64,000 nt of DNA from Mycobacterium sp. ACS1612. GTDB taxonomy: Bacteria; Actinomycetota; Actinomycetes; Mycobacteriales; Mycobacteriaceae. Location: positions 124,001 to 188,000 of the forward strand of contig NZ_LZHZ01000018.1 in the NCBI RefSeq assembly GCF_001667505.1. Reading direction: 5' to 3'. The notes beneath the pieces were generated by a model. It did not search any database, was not told the DNA's origin, and saw only the letters and a program-made list of their open reading frames with translations. Both the position numbers and the translations under genes were made by a program. Shown piece after piece: positions 23,970 to 33,689 of this stretch (positions within the stretch are counted from its first letter, which is position 1; each line of letters opens with the position of its first letter).

Positions 23970-24524
23970 ATGTTGGAGCTCGCAATCCTGGGGCTTCTGC
24001 TGGAATCGCCGATGCACGGCTACGAGCTGCGCAAACGGCTGACCGGCCTGCTCGGCGCCTTCCGCGCGTTCTCCTACGGATCGCTGTACCCGGCGCTGCG
24101 GCGGATGCAGGTCGATGGTCTGATCGTCGAGGACGCCGCACCGGAGGGGATCCCGAAGGTGCGTCGCGCGCGGCGCGTGTACCGGCTCACCGATGCCGGT
24201 AAGCAGCGCTTCGCCGAGCTTGTGGCCGACACCGGTCCGCAGAACTACTCCGACGACGGCTTCGGCGTACACCTCGCGTTTTTCAACCGCACGCCTGCCG
24301 AGGCCAGGATGCGCATCCTGGAGGGCCGTCGTCGTCAGGTGGAAGAACGCCGTGAGGGTCTGCGTGAAGCAATTGCGCGGGCCAGCAATTCGCTCGATCG
24401 CTATACCCGGCAGCTGCATCAGTTGGGTCTGGAGTCCAGCGAACGTGAGGTCAAGTGGCTCAACGAGCTGATCGCCGCAGAGCGTCTGGGGCAAGGCCGC
24501 TCGGACAACACGGTGCAGCCGTAA
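23970..24524 (+). CDS. PadR-family transcriptional regulator
   Basis: The 184-residue protein has the N-terminal winged helix of the family (LELAILGLLLESPMHGYELRKRL...YGSLYPALRRM) and a C-terminal helical region (about 110-180) for dimerisation. It matches M. tuberculosis Rv0047c, which is also beside ino1. AAAGGGGGTGG lies just before the ATG. A palindrome overlaps its promoter, so autorepression and control of the downstream inositol-phosphate synthase are likely. Confidence 0.9.
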   Translation: MLELAILGLLLESPMHGYELRKRLTGLLGAFRAFSYGSLYPALRRMQVDGLIVEDAAPEGIPKVRRARRVYRLTDAGKQRFAELVADTGPQNYSDDGFGVHLAFFNRTPAEARMRILEGRRRQVEERREGLREAIARASNSLDRYTRQLHQLGLESSEREVKWLNELIAAERLGQGRSDNTVQP

Positions 24525-24569
24525 AGCAATACCGAGAAAGTACGCAGGGATATGAAGGGAAGAGACGTC

Positions 24570-25646
24570 ATGTCATCAAGTTCGGAGGTGCGGGTCGCGA
24601 TTGTCGGTGTGGGCAACTGCGCATCCTCGCTTGTTCAGGGTGTGCAGTATTACCAGGACGCCGACGAGACGGCCACGGTGCCCGGTCTGATGCATGTGCG
24701 CTTCGGCCCGTATCACGTCCGCGACGTGAAGTTCGTCGCCGCGTTCGACGTCGACGCCAAGAAGGTCGGCTTCGACCTGTCCGAGGCGATCTTCGCGTCG
24801 GAGAACAACACCATCAAGATCGCCGACGTGCCGCCCACCAACGTGATCGTGCAGCGCGGCCCGACGCTCGACGGCATCGGCAAGTACTACGCCGACACCA
24901 TCGAGGTGTCCGACGTCGATCCGGTCGACGTGGTCAAGGTGCTCAAGGAGAACAACGTCGACGTGCTGGTGTCCTATCTGCCCGTCGGGTCGGAAGAGGC
25001 CGACAAGTTCTACGCGCAGTGCGCGATCGACGCAGGCGTGGCGTTCGTCAACGCGCTGCCGGTGTTCATCGCGTCGGATCCGGTGTGGGCCAAGAAGTTC
25101 GCCGACGCCGGCGTGCCGATCGTCGGCGACGACATCAAGAGCCAGGTCGGCGCGACCATCACCCACCGCGTGATGGCCAAGTTGTTCGAGGACCGCGGCG
25201 TGCAACTCGACCGCACGATGCAGCTGAACGTCGGCGGCAACATGGACTTCCTGAACATGCTCGAGCGTGAGCGGCTGGAGAGCAAGAAGATCTCCAAGAC
25301 CCAGGCCGTCACCAGCAACCTGCAGCGCGAGTTCAAGACCAAGGACGTGCACATCGGCCCGTCGGATCACGTCGGCTGGCTCGACGACCGCAAGTGGGCC
25401 TACGTGCGACTCGAAGGCCGCGCCTTCGGCGACGTGCCGCTGAACCTGGAGTACAAGCTCGAGGTGTGGGACTCGCCGAACTCGGCAGGCGTGATCATCG
25501 ACGCGGTGCGCGCGGCGAAGATCGCCAAGGACCGCGGCATCGGCGGACCCGTCGAGGCGGCGTCGGCCTACCTGATGAAGAGCCCGCCGAAGCAGCTGCC
25601 GGATGACATCGCCCGGACGCAGCTGGAAACCTTCATCGAGGGCTGA
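24570..25646 (+). CDS. ino1: Inositol-1-phosphate synthase
   Basis: Ino1 converts glucose 6-phosphate to myo-inositol 1-phosphate with NAD, the first step toward phosphatidylinositol, lipomannans and mycothiol. The 358 residues include [13 protein letters not shown] (NAD-binding loop), [14 protein letters not shown] and [11 protein letters not shown]. The ATG at 24570 follows GGGAAGAGA; another ATG six codons upstream is possible. It lies 45 bases after the PadR gene and ends at a hairpin terminator. Confidence 0.96.
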   Translation: MSSSSEVRVAIVGVGNCASSLVQGVQYYQDADETATVPGLMHVRFGPYHVRDVKFVAAFDVDAKKVGFDLSEAIFASENNTIKIADVPPTNVIVQRGPTLDGIGKYYADTIEVSDVDPVDVVKVLKENNVDVLVSYLPVGSEEADKFYAQCAIDAGVAFVNALPVFIASDPVWAKKFADAGVPIVGDDIKSQVGATITHRVMAKLFEDRGVQLDRTMQLNVGGNMDFLNMLERERLESKKISKTQAVTSNLQREFKTKDVHIGPSDHVGWLDDRKWAYVRLEGRAFGDVPLNLEYKLEVWDSPNSAGVIIDAVRAAKIAKDRGIGGPVEAASAYLMKSPPKQLPDDIARTQLETFIEG

Positions 25647-25665
25647 GCGCAGCTTCCTCACGCAG

Positions 25666-25696
25666 ACGGGGATCCCCTCAACGGGGGTCCCCGTTT
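25666..25696 (+). terminator. Terminator of padR-ino1
   Basis: A stem of twelve base pairs with one imperfect pair (ACGGGGATCCCC with GGGGGTCCCCGT) and a five-base loop is followed by TTT. Confidence 0.75.
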
Positions 25697-25776
25697 GACG
25701 TTGTGCCGGATGTTTACGCAGCTGGCGCATGGGTATGACGCCGGTGTCAATAAAGCACCGACCCGAGGGAGTACCC

Positions 25777-26592
25777 ATGCAAGACCAACTGCGAGATATG
25801 TGGGGTTCGGTGCTCGCCGTCGCTCCGAAGCTGCTTCTCTTCCTCCTCATCCTGATCGTCGGCTGGATCGTGGCCAAGCTGATCGCGAAGGTGGTCGACA
25901 AGATCCTGGAACGCGTCGGTTTCGACCGCGCAGTCGAGCGTGGCGGTGTCCGGCGCGCGTTGGCGCGCAGCGACTATGACGCCTCGACGATCGTCAGCAA
26001 GATCGTCTATTTCGCGTTGATTCTGGTGGTCCTGCAGTTCGCCTTCGGCGTCTTCGGGCCGAACCCGGTGAGTGCGCTGATCGCGGGCGTCATCGGGTTC
26101 CTGCCCCGGCTGTTCGTTGCGCTGATCATCGTCGTGGTAGCCGCCGCTATCGCGGCCGCGGTGCGCGACATCGTGTCGAACGCGCTGAGCGGATTCTCGT
26201 ATGGACGAATGCTCGGCACCATCGCCAGCGTGTTCATCCTCGGCCTGGGCATCATCGCGGCGCTGAACCAGATCGGCATCGCGCTGACCGTCACCTTGCC
26301 GGTGCTGATCGCCGTGCTGGGGACCATCGCGGGCATCCTCGTGGTCGGCGTCGGCGGTGGCCTGATCAAGCCCATGCAGGCGCGCTGGGAGGACTACCTG
26401 ACGACGGCGGAACGTGAGGGCCGCAGCATCCGCGAGCGACGATCGGGCGCCGAACTGACCGCCGATCGACCGCGCGAGACCGATTACAAGTGGACCGCTG
26501 ACGACACCACCGCTCAGCCGCGGCACATGACGGCGCCGACGGCTCCGGCGGCGCGTCCGGCGCACTCGAGTGAAGGCCGGCCGAAGATCTAG
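25777..26592 (+). CDS. CmpX/MscS-type membrane protein with conserved TM-helix repeats
   Basis: The 271-residue protein has about five hydrophobic helices (near 13-33, 72-90, 100-130, 150-175, 180-205), including GWIVAKLIAKVVDKILERVGFDRAVE and a glycine-rich GILVVGVGGGLIKPMQARWE, as in proteins with the TM_helix repeat that resemble small mechanosensitive channels. The hydrophilic tail is cytoplasmic. The ATG follows GAGGGAG. No operon partner is evident. Confidence 0.75.
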   Translation: MQDQLRDMWGSVLAVAPKLLLFLLILIVGWIVAKLIAKVVDKILERVGFDRAVERGGVRRALARSDYDASTIVSKIVYFALILVVLQFAFGVFGPNPVSALIAGVIGFLPRLFVALIIVVVAAAIAAAVRDIVSNALSGFSYGRMLGTIASVFILGLGIIAALNQIGIALTVTLPVLIAVLGTIAGILVVGVGGGLIKPMQARWEDYLTTAEREGRSIRERRSGAELTADRPRETDYKWTADDTTAQPRHMTAPTAPAARPAHSSEGRPKI

Positions 26593-26680
26593 CTGCTTCG
26601 GTGTTTGACTCCGGGCTCAGGGCGGTGCTTCTCGCACATCGACGCCCTGGGCGCAGAGTCATTTCAAGTAGGGTCCGATC

Positions 26681-27571
26681 GTGGTCTCCGACGACGAACT
26701 GACCGGCCTCGACGAGTTCGGGCTGCTTCACGAGAACGCCGAGCAGATCGGCGCCGACACGATTCCGTCGGTGCGACGCATCGACGCCGGACCGATCAGC
26801 GCGCTGAAGTGGGGCGACCAACCACCTCAGGTGGTGTTCCTGCACGGCGGCGGCCAGAACGCGCACACCTGGGACACCGTGGTCGTCGGACTCGGTGTGC
26901 CTGCGCTGGCCGTCGACCTGCCCGGCCACGGCCGCTCGGCGTGGCGGGAAGACGGCGACTACGGGCCAAAGCTCAACGCCGAGACCCTGCGCCCGGTGCT
27001 GCGTGAGCATGCACCCGATCCGCGCCTCGTCGTCGGCATGTCGCTGGGCGGGCTGACCGCGTTGCGCATTGCCGCCACCGAACCCGCGCTGGTGCCGCGA
27101 CTCGTACTCGTCGACGTCACCCCGTCGGCACCCGAGCGGCACGAGGAGATGACCAAGGCGCAGATGGGCACCGTTGCGCTGGTCCAGGGTGACCGGGCGT
27201 TCCCCAATTTCCAGGCCATGCTCGACGTGACGGTGGCCGCTGCCCCGAACCGCGACCGGAAGTCGTTGCGCCGCGGCGTATTCCACAACTCCAAACAGCT
27301 CGACGATGGCACCTGGACGTGGCGGTACGACTCGTTCCGCAAGGGTGACGGTTTCGAGAACCTGTGGGACGACGTCCCTGCCATCACGATGCCGACGACG
27401 CTGGTGCGCGGCGCCAACTCCTACTTCGTCAACGACGACGACGCCGAGGCGTTCGCCAACGGCGCGCCGGGATTCCAGCGCACGCACGTCGTCGCCGACT
27501 CCGGGCATTCGGTGCAGGGCGACCAGCCCGCGGCGCTCGTCGACATCCTGCGCAGCGTGCTGGCCGGCTAG
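26681..27571 (+). CDS. Alpha/beta-fold hydrolase (Rv0045c-like esterase)
   Basis: The 296-residue enzyme has the oxyanion region LHGGGQNAHTWD, nucleophile elbow GMSLGG, and a likely catalytic histidine in DSGHSVQGD near the C-terminus. It corresponds to M. tuberculosis Rv0045c, an esterase with an unusual fold and unclear substrate. TAGGGT at 26669-26674 ends six bases before the GTG, suggesting leaderless expression. A second hydrolase gene starts two bases after its stop. Confidence 0.88.
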   Translation: MVSDDELTGLDEFGLLHENAEQIGADTIPSVRRIDAGPISALKWGDQPPQVVFLHGGGQNAHTWDTVVVGLGVPALAVDLPGHGRSAWREDGDYGPKLNAETLRPVLREHAPDPRLVVGMSLGGLTALRIAATEPALVPRLVLVDVTPSAPERHEEMTKAQMGTVALVQGDRAFPNFQAMLDVTVAAAPNRDRKSLRRGVFHNSKQLDDGTWTWRYDSFRKGDGFENLWDDVPAITMPTTLVRGANSYFVNDDDAEAFANGAPGFQRTHVVADSGHSVQGDQPAALVDILRSVLAG

Positions 27572-27573
27572 CG

Positions 27574-28206
27574 ATGGCGACGTTCGCCTTCATCCACGGC
27601 GGCGGCGACGTCGGGTGGTACTGGCATCTCGTCGAGGCCGAACTCCGGTCGCGTGGCCACGACACGGTCGCGCCTGACCTGCCGTGTGCTGACGACGACG
27701 CCGGCCTTGCCGAGTATGCCGAAACCGTGGTCGAGGCGATCGGTGACCGCACCGGCGTCGTCGTCGTGGCTCACTCGCTCGGCGGGTTCGTTGCGCCGAT
27801 CGTGGCCGACCGCGTCAACGCCGACGCGCTGGTGCTTGTCGCCGCCATGATCCCCGCGCCGGGCGAGCCGCCCGCCGACTGGTGGCAGAACACCGGATAC
27901 CAGTCACCGACCGACGACGATCCGTTCGTCACGTTCTACAACGGCGTGCCGCGCGCGCTGGCGGTGGAGGCGATGGGTAGGGAACGCGACCAGTCCACCG
28001 AGTGGATGGCCGGGCCGTGGCCGATGGCCGCGTGGCCGGCAGTGCCGACGAAAGTCGTGTTGTGCCGCGACGACCGCTTCTTCCCGCCGGACTTCCTGCG
28101 CCGCGTGGCGAAAACACGGTTGGACATCACCCCCGACGAGATCGACGGCGGCCACTGTGTGGCGCTGAGCCATCCGCGGGAACTCGCTGACGTGCTGGCC
28201 GGCTGA
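27574..28206 (+). CDS. Small alpha/beta hydrolase
   Basis: The 210-residue protein has FIHGGGDVGWYWHLVE (oxyanion loop), AHSLGGF (nucleophile serine) and DGGHCVALSHP (histidine), the pattern of the plant-type methylesterase/pyrethroid-hydrolase group. It is probably co-transcribed with the preceding hydrolase, two bases away. The substrate is unknown. Confidence 0.85.
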   Translation: MATFAFIHGGGDVGWYWHLVEAELRSRGHDTVAPDLPCADDDAGLAEYAETVVEAIGDRTGVVVVAHSLGGFVAPIVADRVNADALVLVAAMIPAPGEPPADWWQNTGYQSPTDDDPFVTFYNGVPRALAVEAMGRERDQSTEWMAGPWPMAAWPAVPTKVVLCRDDRFFPPDFLRRVAKTRLDITPDEIDGGHCVALSHPRELADVLAG

Positions 28207-28269
28207 CGTTCCCAGCTGTTCACCATTTGCTTCCCAGCTGATTGCCAAGCTGTCGTAAGTTCCACGTCC

Positions 28270-30339
28270 GTGGCCCTCATTCCGTTGAATCTGCTTGTGT
28301 CCCATGACGGTCGATCCGTGCGCCAGCATGTGACGTGCCGTTACAAATGCGGCGATGCCTGCTCCAAACCGGTTCCGAACACCAGCGACAACGAATACTT
28401 CGGCGACGTCGTGAAAGCGGTGTCGCGGCGATCAGTGCTGCAGGCCGGTGGTATCGCGGTGCTGGCGGTCGGCGCGGGATCGGCTCTCGCCGCCTGCGGG
28501 CGCGACGAGCAGCCAGTCGCGACGCCCACCTCGTCGGCGGCGCCCGCCGCCACGGCGCCGGGGATGAACTTCACCGCGGTCGCGCCCAATGACGAGGACG
28601 CCGTCGTCGTCCCCGAGGGCTACCAACAGTCGGTCGTCATCAGTTGGGGTGACCCGATCCTGCCGGACGCTCCGCGGTTCGACGTGGCCGCGCAGACCGC
28701 CGCCGCCCAGCGTGGCCAGTTCGGGTTCAACAACGACTTCGCCGGGCTGCTGCCCGTCCCCGGCCAGTCCAACCGCTTCCTGCTGGTGACCAATCACGAG
28801 TACGTCACCCCGCAGTTCATGTTCCCCGGCTACGACGAGAAGAAGCCGACGCGCGAACAGTTCGACATCGAGATCGCCGCGGTCGGCATGAGCGTCGTCG
28901 AGGTCGAACGCACACCGGAGGGGCTGAAGCCGGTCTCCGGGCCCTACAACCGTCGCATCACCGCCGACACCCCGTTCACCCTGACGGGTCCCGCCGCGGG
29001 CACCGACTTCGTCAAGACCGCCGCCGATCCGGTCGGCCGGACCGTGGCGGGCACCTTCGCCAACTGCTCGGGCGGGGTAACCCCGTGGGGCACAGTGCTT
29101 TCCGGTGAAGAAAACTTCCACGAGTACTTCGGTGCGGCCGAGGACGCGCCCAAGCCGAGTCCGGTCGACGCCGACCGGCAGGCCCGCTACGGCGTGCAAG
29201 CGGAGCCGACCGATCTGCAGTGGGAGACCTTCGATCCCCGATTCGACCTCGCCAGAACACCCAACGAAGCGAACCGCTTCGGCTACGTCGTCGAACTCAA
29301 CCCGTGGGACCCCGCCAGCAGGCCCGTCAAACACAGTGCGCTCGGTCGGTTCAAGCACGAAGCCGCCAACGTCTACGTCACCGGCGACGGAACCGTAGTG
29401 GCCTACGCCGGCGACGACGAGCGCTTCGACTACATGTACAAATTCGTTTCGTCGAAGAAGATCCAACCGGGTACCGACCCAGCCGCGATGGCGCACAACA
29501 TGACCATCCTCGACGAAGGCACCCTCTACGTCGCGAAGCTCACCAGCGACATCCCCGTCGACGAGATCGACGGGTCCGGAAAGCTGCCAAGGGAAGGGAC
29601 GTTCAGCGGCACCGGGACCTGGATTCCGCTGCTGCGGTCCGGGCCGAACGGCGAGGGCCAGTCCCTCGTCGACGGAGTGACGGCACAAGAGGCGGCGGTG
29701 TTCACCCGGCTGGCCGCCGACAAGGCGGGCGCCACCAAGATGGACCGACCGGAGGATTTCGAGGCCAACCCCAAGACCGGCAGGGTGTACGTCGCGCTGA
29801 CCAACAACGACAAGCGAGGCACCGACGGCAAGGTGCCCGCCGATGCGGCCAACCCCCGCAACGAGAACAAGAACGGGCAGATCCTCGAGATCACCGACAA
29901 CCAGGCGGGCACCGACTTCACCTGGGATCTGCTGCTGGTGTGCGGTGATCCGAAGGCGGCCGATACCTATTTCGCCGGCTTCGACAAGAACAAGGTCAGC
30001 CCGATCTCCTGCCCCGACAACGTCGCCTTCGACAGCCACGGCAACTTGTGGATCTCCACCGACGGCAACGCGCTGAAGTCCAATGACGGGTTGTTCGCGG
30101 TGGCGCTGGAAGGCCCGAATCGCGGTGAGACCAAGCAGTTTCTGACGGTGCCGAAGGGCGCCGAGACCTGCGGACCCATCGTGACCGACGATCTGGTCAC
30201 GGTGTGTGTGCAGCATCCTGGCGAGGGTGACGACTACAGCATCGACAAACCGCTGTCGCACTGGCCGGAGGGCGGCACCGGCACCGCGCGGCCGTCGGTG
30301 GTGGCGGTCTGGAAAGCGGGCGGACAGATAGGCGTCTAG
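28270..30339 (+). CDS. PhoX-family (DUF839) secreted phosphatase, Tat lipoprotein
   Basis: The 689-residue protein belongs to the PhoX alkaline phosphatase family, which uses calcium and iron outside the membrane. The export signal is internal: SRRSVLQ (twin arginines 53-54), a hydrophobic stretch and the lipobox ALAAC (Cys76). The 50 residues before it include Cys23, Cys27 and Cys31 (CRYKCGDAC) and look conserved in mycobacterial relatives. The mature part has GFNNDFAGLLP, VTNHEYV, TPWGTVLSGEENFHEYF and NVAFDSHGNLWISTDG. It starts at GTG. Together with the phn operon it points to phosphorus scavenging. Confidence 0.85.
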   Translation: MALIPLNLLVSHDGRSVRQHVTCRYKCGDACSKPVPNTSDNEYFGDVVKAVSRRSVLQAGGIAVLAVGAGSALAACGRDEQPVATPTSSAAPAATAPGMNFTAVAPNDEDAVVVPEGYQQSVVISWGDPILPDAPRFDVAAQTAAAQRGQFGFNNDFAGLLPVPGQSNRFLLVTNHEYVTPQFMFPGYDEKKPTREQFDIEIAAVGMSVVEVERTPEGLKPVSGPYNRRITADTPFTLTGPAAGTDFVKTAADPVGRTVAGTFANCSGGVTPWGTVLSGEENFHEYFGAAEDAPKPSPVDADRQARYGVQAEPTDLQWETFDPRFDLARTPNEANRFGYVVELNPWDPASRPVKHSALGRFKHEAANVYVTGDGTVVAYAGDDERFDYMYKFVSSKKIQPGTDPAAMAHNMTILDEGTLYVAKLTSDIPVDEIDGSGKLPREGTFSGTGTWIPLLRSGPNGEGQSLVDGVTAQEAAVFTRLAADKAGATKMDRPEDFEANPKTGRVYVALTNNDKRGTDGKVPADAANPRNENKNGQILEITDNQAGTDFTWDLLLVCGDPKAADTYFAGFDKNKVSPISCPDNVAFDSHGNLWISTDGNALKSNDGLFAVALEGPNRGETKQFLTVPKGAETCGPIVTDDLVTVCVQHPGEGDDYSIDKPLSHWPEGGTGTARPSVVAVWKAGGQIGV

Positions 30340-30349
30340 CCTCGAAGCA

Positions 30350-31150
30350 GTGAGCTTCCCCATTCGCATCGGCGTGCAACTGCAGCCGCAACACTCTTCG
30401 CAATACAGCCACATCCGCGACGCGGTCCGCCGCTGCGAGGACATCGGCGTCGACGTCGCCTTCAACTGGGATCACTTCTTCCCGCTGTACGGCGATCCCG
30501 ACGGTCCGCACTACGAATGCTGGACCATGCTGGCCGCGTGGGCCGAGCAGGCGTCGCGGCTGGAGATCGGCGCGCTGGTCACCTGCAACTCGTACCGCAA
30601 CCCCGAGTTGCTCGCCGATATGGCCCGCACCGTCGACCACATCTCCGACGGCAGACTCATCCTCGGCATCGGATCGGGCTGGAAGCAGAAAGACTACGAC
30701 GAATACGGTTATGAGTTCGGCACCGCAGGCAGTCGCCTCGACGACCTGGCGGCCGCGATGCCGCGCATCAAATCGCGGCTGGCCAAACTGAATCCGCCGC
30801 CGACCCGAGACATCCCGGTACTGATCGGCGGGCAGGGCGAGCAGAAGACGCTGCGTCTCGTCGCCGAATACGCGGACATCTGGCATGGGTTCACCACGCT
30901 CGAGTCCTATCCCGCCAAGGCGGAGGTGTTGGCGCGGCACTGCGCCGACGTCGGTCGCGACCCGGCCACCATCGAGCGCTCCGCAGGGGTGCAGGGCGCC
31001 AACATCGACGCGATGCTCGAAGAGGCGGGTGCTTTCGTCGAACTCGGTGTCACGTTGCTGACCGTCGGCGTCAACGGACCTGACTACGACCTGACCGAGG
31101 CCGAGGCGCTGTGCCGGTGGCGGGACCGTCGACAAGCAAGTGGAAACTGA
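30350..31150 (+). CDS. F420-dependent luciferase-like oxidoreductase (Rv0044c-like)
   Basis: The 266-residue protein has the luciferase-like TIM-barrel pattern: FNWDHFFPLYGD, LVTCNSYRNPELLADMARTVDHISDGRLILGIGSGW and PVLIGGQGEQKTLRLVAEYADIWHG. Mycobacterial members use the deazaflavin F420. It is the homologue of Rv0044c by neighbourhood. The TAG stop of the PhoX gene is also the start of TAGCCT (30337-30342), a possible -10 seven bases before the GTG. The substrate is unknown. Confidence 0.85.
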   Translation: MSFPIRIGVQLQPQHSSQYSHIRDAVRRCEDIGVDVAFNWDHFFPLYGDPDGPHYECWTMLAAWAEQASRLEIGALVTCNSYRNPELLADMARTVDHISDGRLILGIGSGWKQKDYDEYGYEFGTAGSRLDDLAAAMPRIKSRLAKLNPPPTRDIPVLIGGQGEQKTLRLVAEYADIWHGFTTLESYPAKAEVLARHCADVGRDPATIERSAGVQGANIDAMLEEAGAFVELGVTLLTVGVNGPDYDLTEAEALCRWRDRRQASGN

Positions 31151-31201
31151 ACTGCCGGAACGGCTCCCGGCGCGGCGGCTACATGAGATGCTGACCGCGC
31201 C

Positions 31202-31876
31202 ATGCCCAAGAAGTATGGGGTCAAAGAAAAAGACCTCGTGGTCTCGCATGTCGTCAACCTGGTGCTGACTGGCAAACTCCGCTCGGGGGACCGAGTTGAT
31301 CGCAACGAGATCGCCACCGAACTAGGACTGTCGCGCGTCCCGATCCAGGAGGCGGTGGTCCAGCTCGAACATGACGGGATCCTGTCGACGCAGTACCACC
31401 GCGGCGCGTACGTCGAACGATTCGACGATTCGGTGGTGCGCGAACACCACGAACTCTACGGCGTGCTCAGCGGTCTCGCCTCGGCCCGCGCGGCCGTCGA
31501 CGGGCAGCCGCGGATCCTCGACCAATTGGCCGTGCTGGTGGAGGCGATGCGCAGCAGCAAAGACTCGCGCACGTTCCAGGAGACGGCATGGCAGTTCCGC
31601 AACCTGATCAACGACGAATACGCGGGCCCGCGACTGCAGGCCGCGATCCGCGCGTCGCAAACGTTCATCCCGCGCGGGTTCTGGCTGAGTTACCTCAACA
31701 ACCACGACGAGATGCTGCCCTTCTACGAAGCCGAGACGTCCGCCATCCAACGCCGTGATCCGGACGGGGCGCGGGCGGCCTGCGCTGAGCGCTCCGAAGC
31801 GATGGGCCGAATCCTGCTGAACGAGTTGGTGCGGCGGGGTGTTTTGCGTCCGGCAGGCGCGCCCATTGCGTTCTAA
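31202..31876 (+). CDS. GntR-family regulator (Rv0043c-like, FadR/VanR type)
   Basis: The 224-residue protein has a winged-helix domain ([32 protein letters not shown]) and an all-helical C-terminal ligand domain with several histidines and aspartates, as in the FadR group. It lies between an F420-type oxidoreductase and a transporter operon, and may control either. The ligand is unknown. Confidence 0.87.
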   Translation: MPKKYGVKEKDLVVSHVVNLVLTGKLRSGDRVDRNEIATELGLSRVPIQEAVVQLEHDGILSTQYHRGAYVERFDDSVVREHHELYGVLSGLASARAAVDGQPRILDQLAVLVEAMRSSKDSRTFQETAWQFRNLINDEYAGPRLQAAIRASQTFIPRGFWLSYLNNHDEMLPFYEAETSAIQRRDPDGARAACAERSEAMGRILLNELVRRGVLRPAGAPIAF

Positions 31877-31924
31877 CTGAGCGCAACGCGATTCCGGGGG
31901 GCGCCTGCCGGATACCTTGCTCTG

Positions 31925-33688
31925 ATGACCGCCGTGAAGACCTTCGTCGTCACCCTGGTCGCGCTGTTGATCTGTAGCCTCGGCCTGGCTGCGCCTGCGG
32001 CCGCCGATCAATGCGCGCCGCCGGGGATCCAGAGTGCCAGCGCGCTGCCGACCAATCTCGCGAAGGCCGCGACGGGTCCCGACGCCGACAAGTACACGAC
32101 CGCGACGGTCGAACCGCTGTCCGCCGTCAACGTGAACGCGCTCGGCCTGAGCGTGCCTGGCACGCTGACCGTCGGGACGCTGTCCGATGCACCACCGAGC
32201 ATCTGTATCAACTCCGCGGGCCAGTTCACCGGCTTCGACAACGAACTGCTGCGTGCGATCGCGGACAGGCTCGGGTTGAAGATCAACTTCGTCGGCACCG
32301 AGTTCTCCGGGCTGCTGGCTCAGGTCGCGTCGCGGCGCTTCGACGTCGGCTCGTCGTCGATCACCACCACCGACGCCCGCCGCAAGACCGTCGGCTTCAC
32401 CAACGGTTACGACTTCGGCTACTTCTCGCTGGTGGTGCCGTCCGGTTCGCCGATCACCGGGTTCGACAAGCTGGCGGCGGGCCAACGCATCGGCGTGGTG
32501 CAGGGCACCGTGCAGGAGGCATACGTGATCGACGCGCTGCACCTGCAGCCGGTGAAGTTCCCCGACTACAACACCGTCTATGCCAGCCTCAAGACCCGGC
32601 AGATCGACGCTTGGGTGGCACCCTCGCAGCAGGCGTCGGGCACGGTTCAGCCCGGCGATCCGGCGCAGATCATCGAAAACACCTTCAGCTTGGACAATTT
32701 CGTCGCGTGGGCGGTGGCTTCGGAGAACAAGCCGTTGATCGACGCGCTGAACTCGGGGCTGGACGCCATCATCGCCGACGGCACCTGGGCACGGTTGTAC
32801 TCCGATTGGGTGCCGCGTGCGCTGCCGCCGGGGTGGAAGCCCGGGTCGAAGGCGGCGCCCGTGCCGCAGTTGCCGGACTTCGCCGCGATCGCGGCGCAGA
32901 ACGAGAAGCCGGCGACGGGTGCTGCCGCGCCGAAGTCGACCCTGTCGCAGCTGAGGGATTCGTTCCTCAACTGGGATCTGTACAAGCAGGCGATCCCCGA
33001 CCTGTTGAAGACCGGGCTGCCCAACACGCTGATTTTGACCGTCTGCGCAGCGGTGATCGGGCTGGTGCTCGGTATGGCATTGGCGGTTGCGGGGATATCT
33101 CGGTCGCGGTGGCTGCGGTGGCCGGCCCGGGTGTACACCGACATCTTCCGCGGGCTTCCGGAAGTGGTGATCATCCTGTTGATCGGGCTCGGCGTCGGGC
33201 CGGTGGTGGGCGGGCTGACGGGTAACAATCCGTTTCCCCTCGGCATCGCGGCGCTGGGTTTGATGGCCGCGGCGTACGTCGGGGAGATCTTCCGGTCCGG
33301 CATCCAAAGTGTGGAGCCCGGTCAGCTCGAGGCGTCGCGCGCGCTGGGCTTCAGCTACACGTCGTCGATGCGGTTGGTCGTCGTACCGCAGGGCGTGCGG
33401 CGGGTGCTGCCGGCGTTGATGAACCAGTTCATCTCGCTGTTGAAGGCCTCGTCGCTGGTGTACTTCCTCGGGCTGGTGGCCAATCAGCGCGAGCTGTTCC
33501 AAGTCGGCCGAGATCTCAACGCGCAGACCGGAAACCTGTCACCGCTTGTCGCGGCGGGGTTGTTCTATCTGCTGCTGACGGTGCCGCTGACGCATCTGGT
33601 GAACTTCATCGACACCCGGTTGCGGCGCGGCCGCGAACCAGGGCGCGAAGATCCGCTCGAGTTGTCGACGTCGCAGGAGATGATCTGA
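31925..33688 (+). CDS. Polar amino-acid ABC transporter: binding protein fused to permease
   Basis: The 587-residue protein has a signal peptide (cleavage near APAAA), a solute-binding domain of the glutamine/polar amino-acid type (about 75-300) and a permease domain (about 355-565) with the loop GEIFRSGIQSVEPGQLEASRALGFS that touches the ATPase. Single-chain fusions of this kind occur in Gram-positive bacteria. TACCTT at 31913-31918 ends six bases before the ATG (leaderless). The ATPase gene begins one base after its stop. Confidence 0.92.
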   Translation: MTAVKTFVVTLVALLICSLGLAAPAAADQCAPPGIQSASALPTNLAKAATGPDADKYTTATVEPLSAVNVNALGLSVPGTLTVGTLSDAPPSICINSAGQFTGFDNELLRAIADRLGLKINFVGTEFSGLLAQVASRRFDVGSSSITTTDARRKTVGFTNGYDFGYFSLVVPSGSPITGFDKLAAGQRIGVVQGTVQEAYVIDALHLQPVKFPDYNTVYASLKTRQIDAWVAPSQQASGTVQPGDPAQIIENTFSLDNFVAWAVASENKPLIDALNSGLDAIIADGTWARLYSDWVPRALPPGWKPGSKAAPVPQLPDFAAIAAQNEKPATGAAAPKSTLSQLRDSFLNWDLYKQAIPDLLKTGLPNTLILTVCAAVIGLVLGMALAVAGISRSRWLRWPARVYTDIFRGLPEVVIILLIGLGVGPVVGGLTGNNPFPLGIAALGLMAAAYVGEIFRSGIQSVEPGQLEASRALGFSYTSSMRLVVVPQGVRRVLPALMNQFISLLKASSLVYFLGLVANQRELFQVGRDLNAQTGNLSPLVAAGLFYLLLTVPLTHLVNFIDTRLRRGREPGREDPLELSTSQEMI

Positions 33689-33689
33689 T

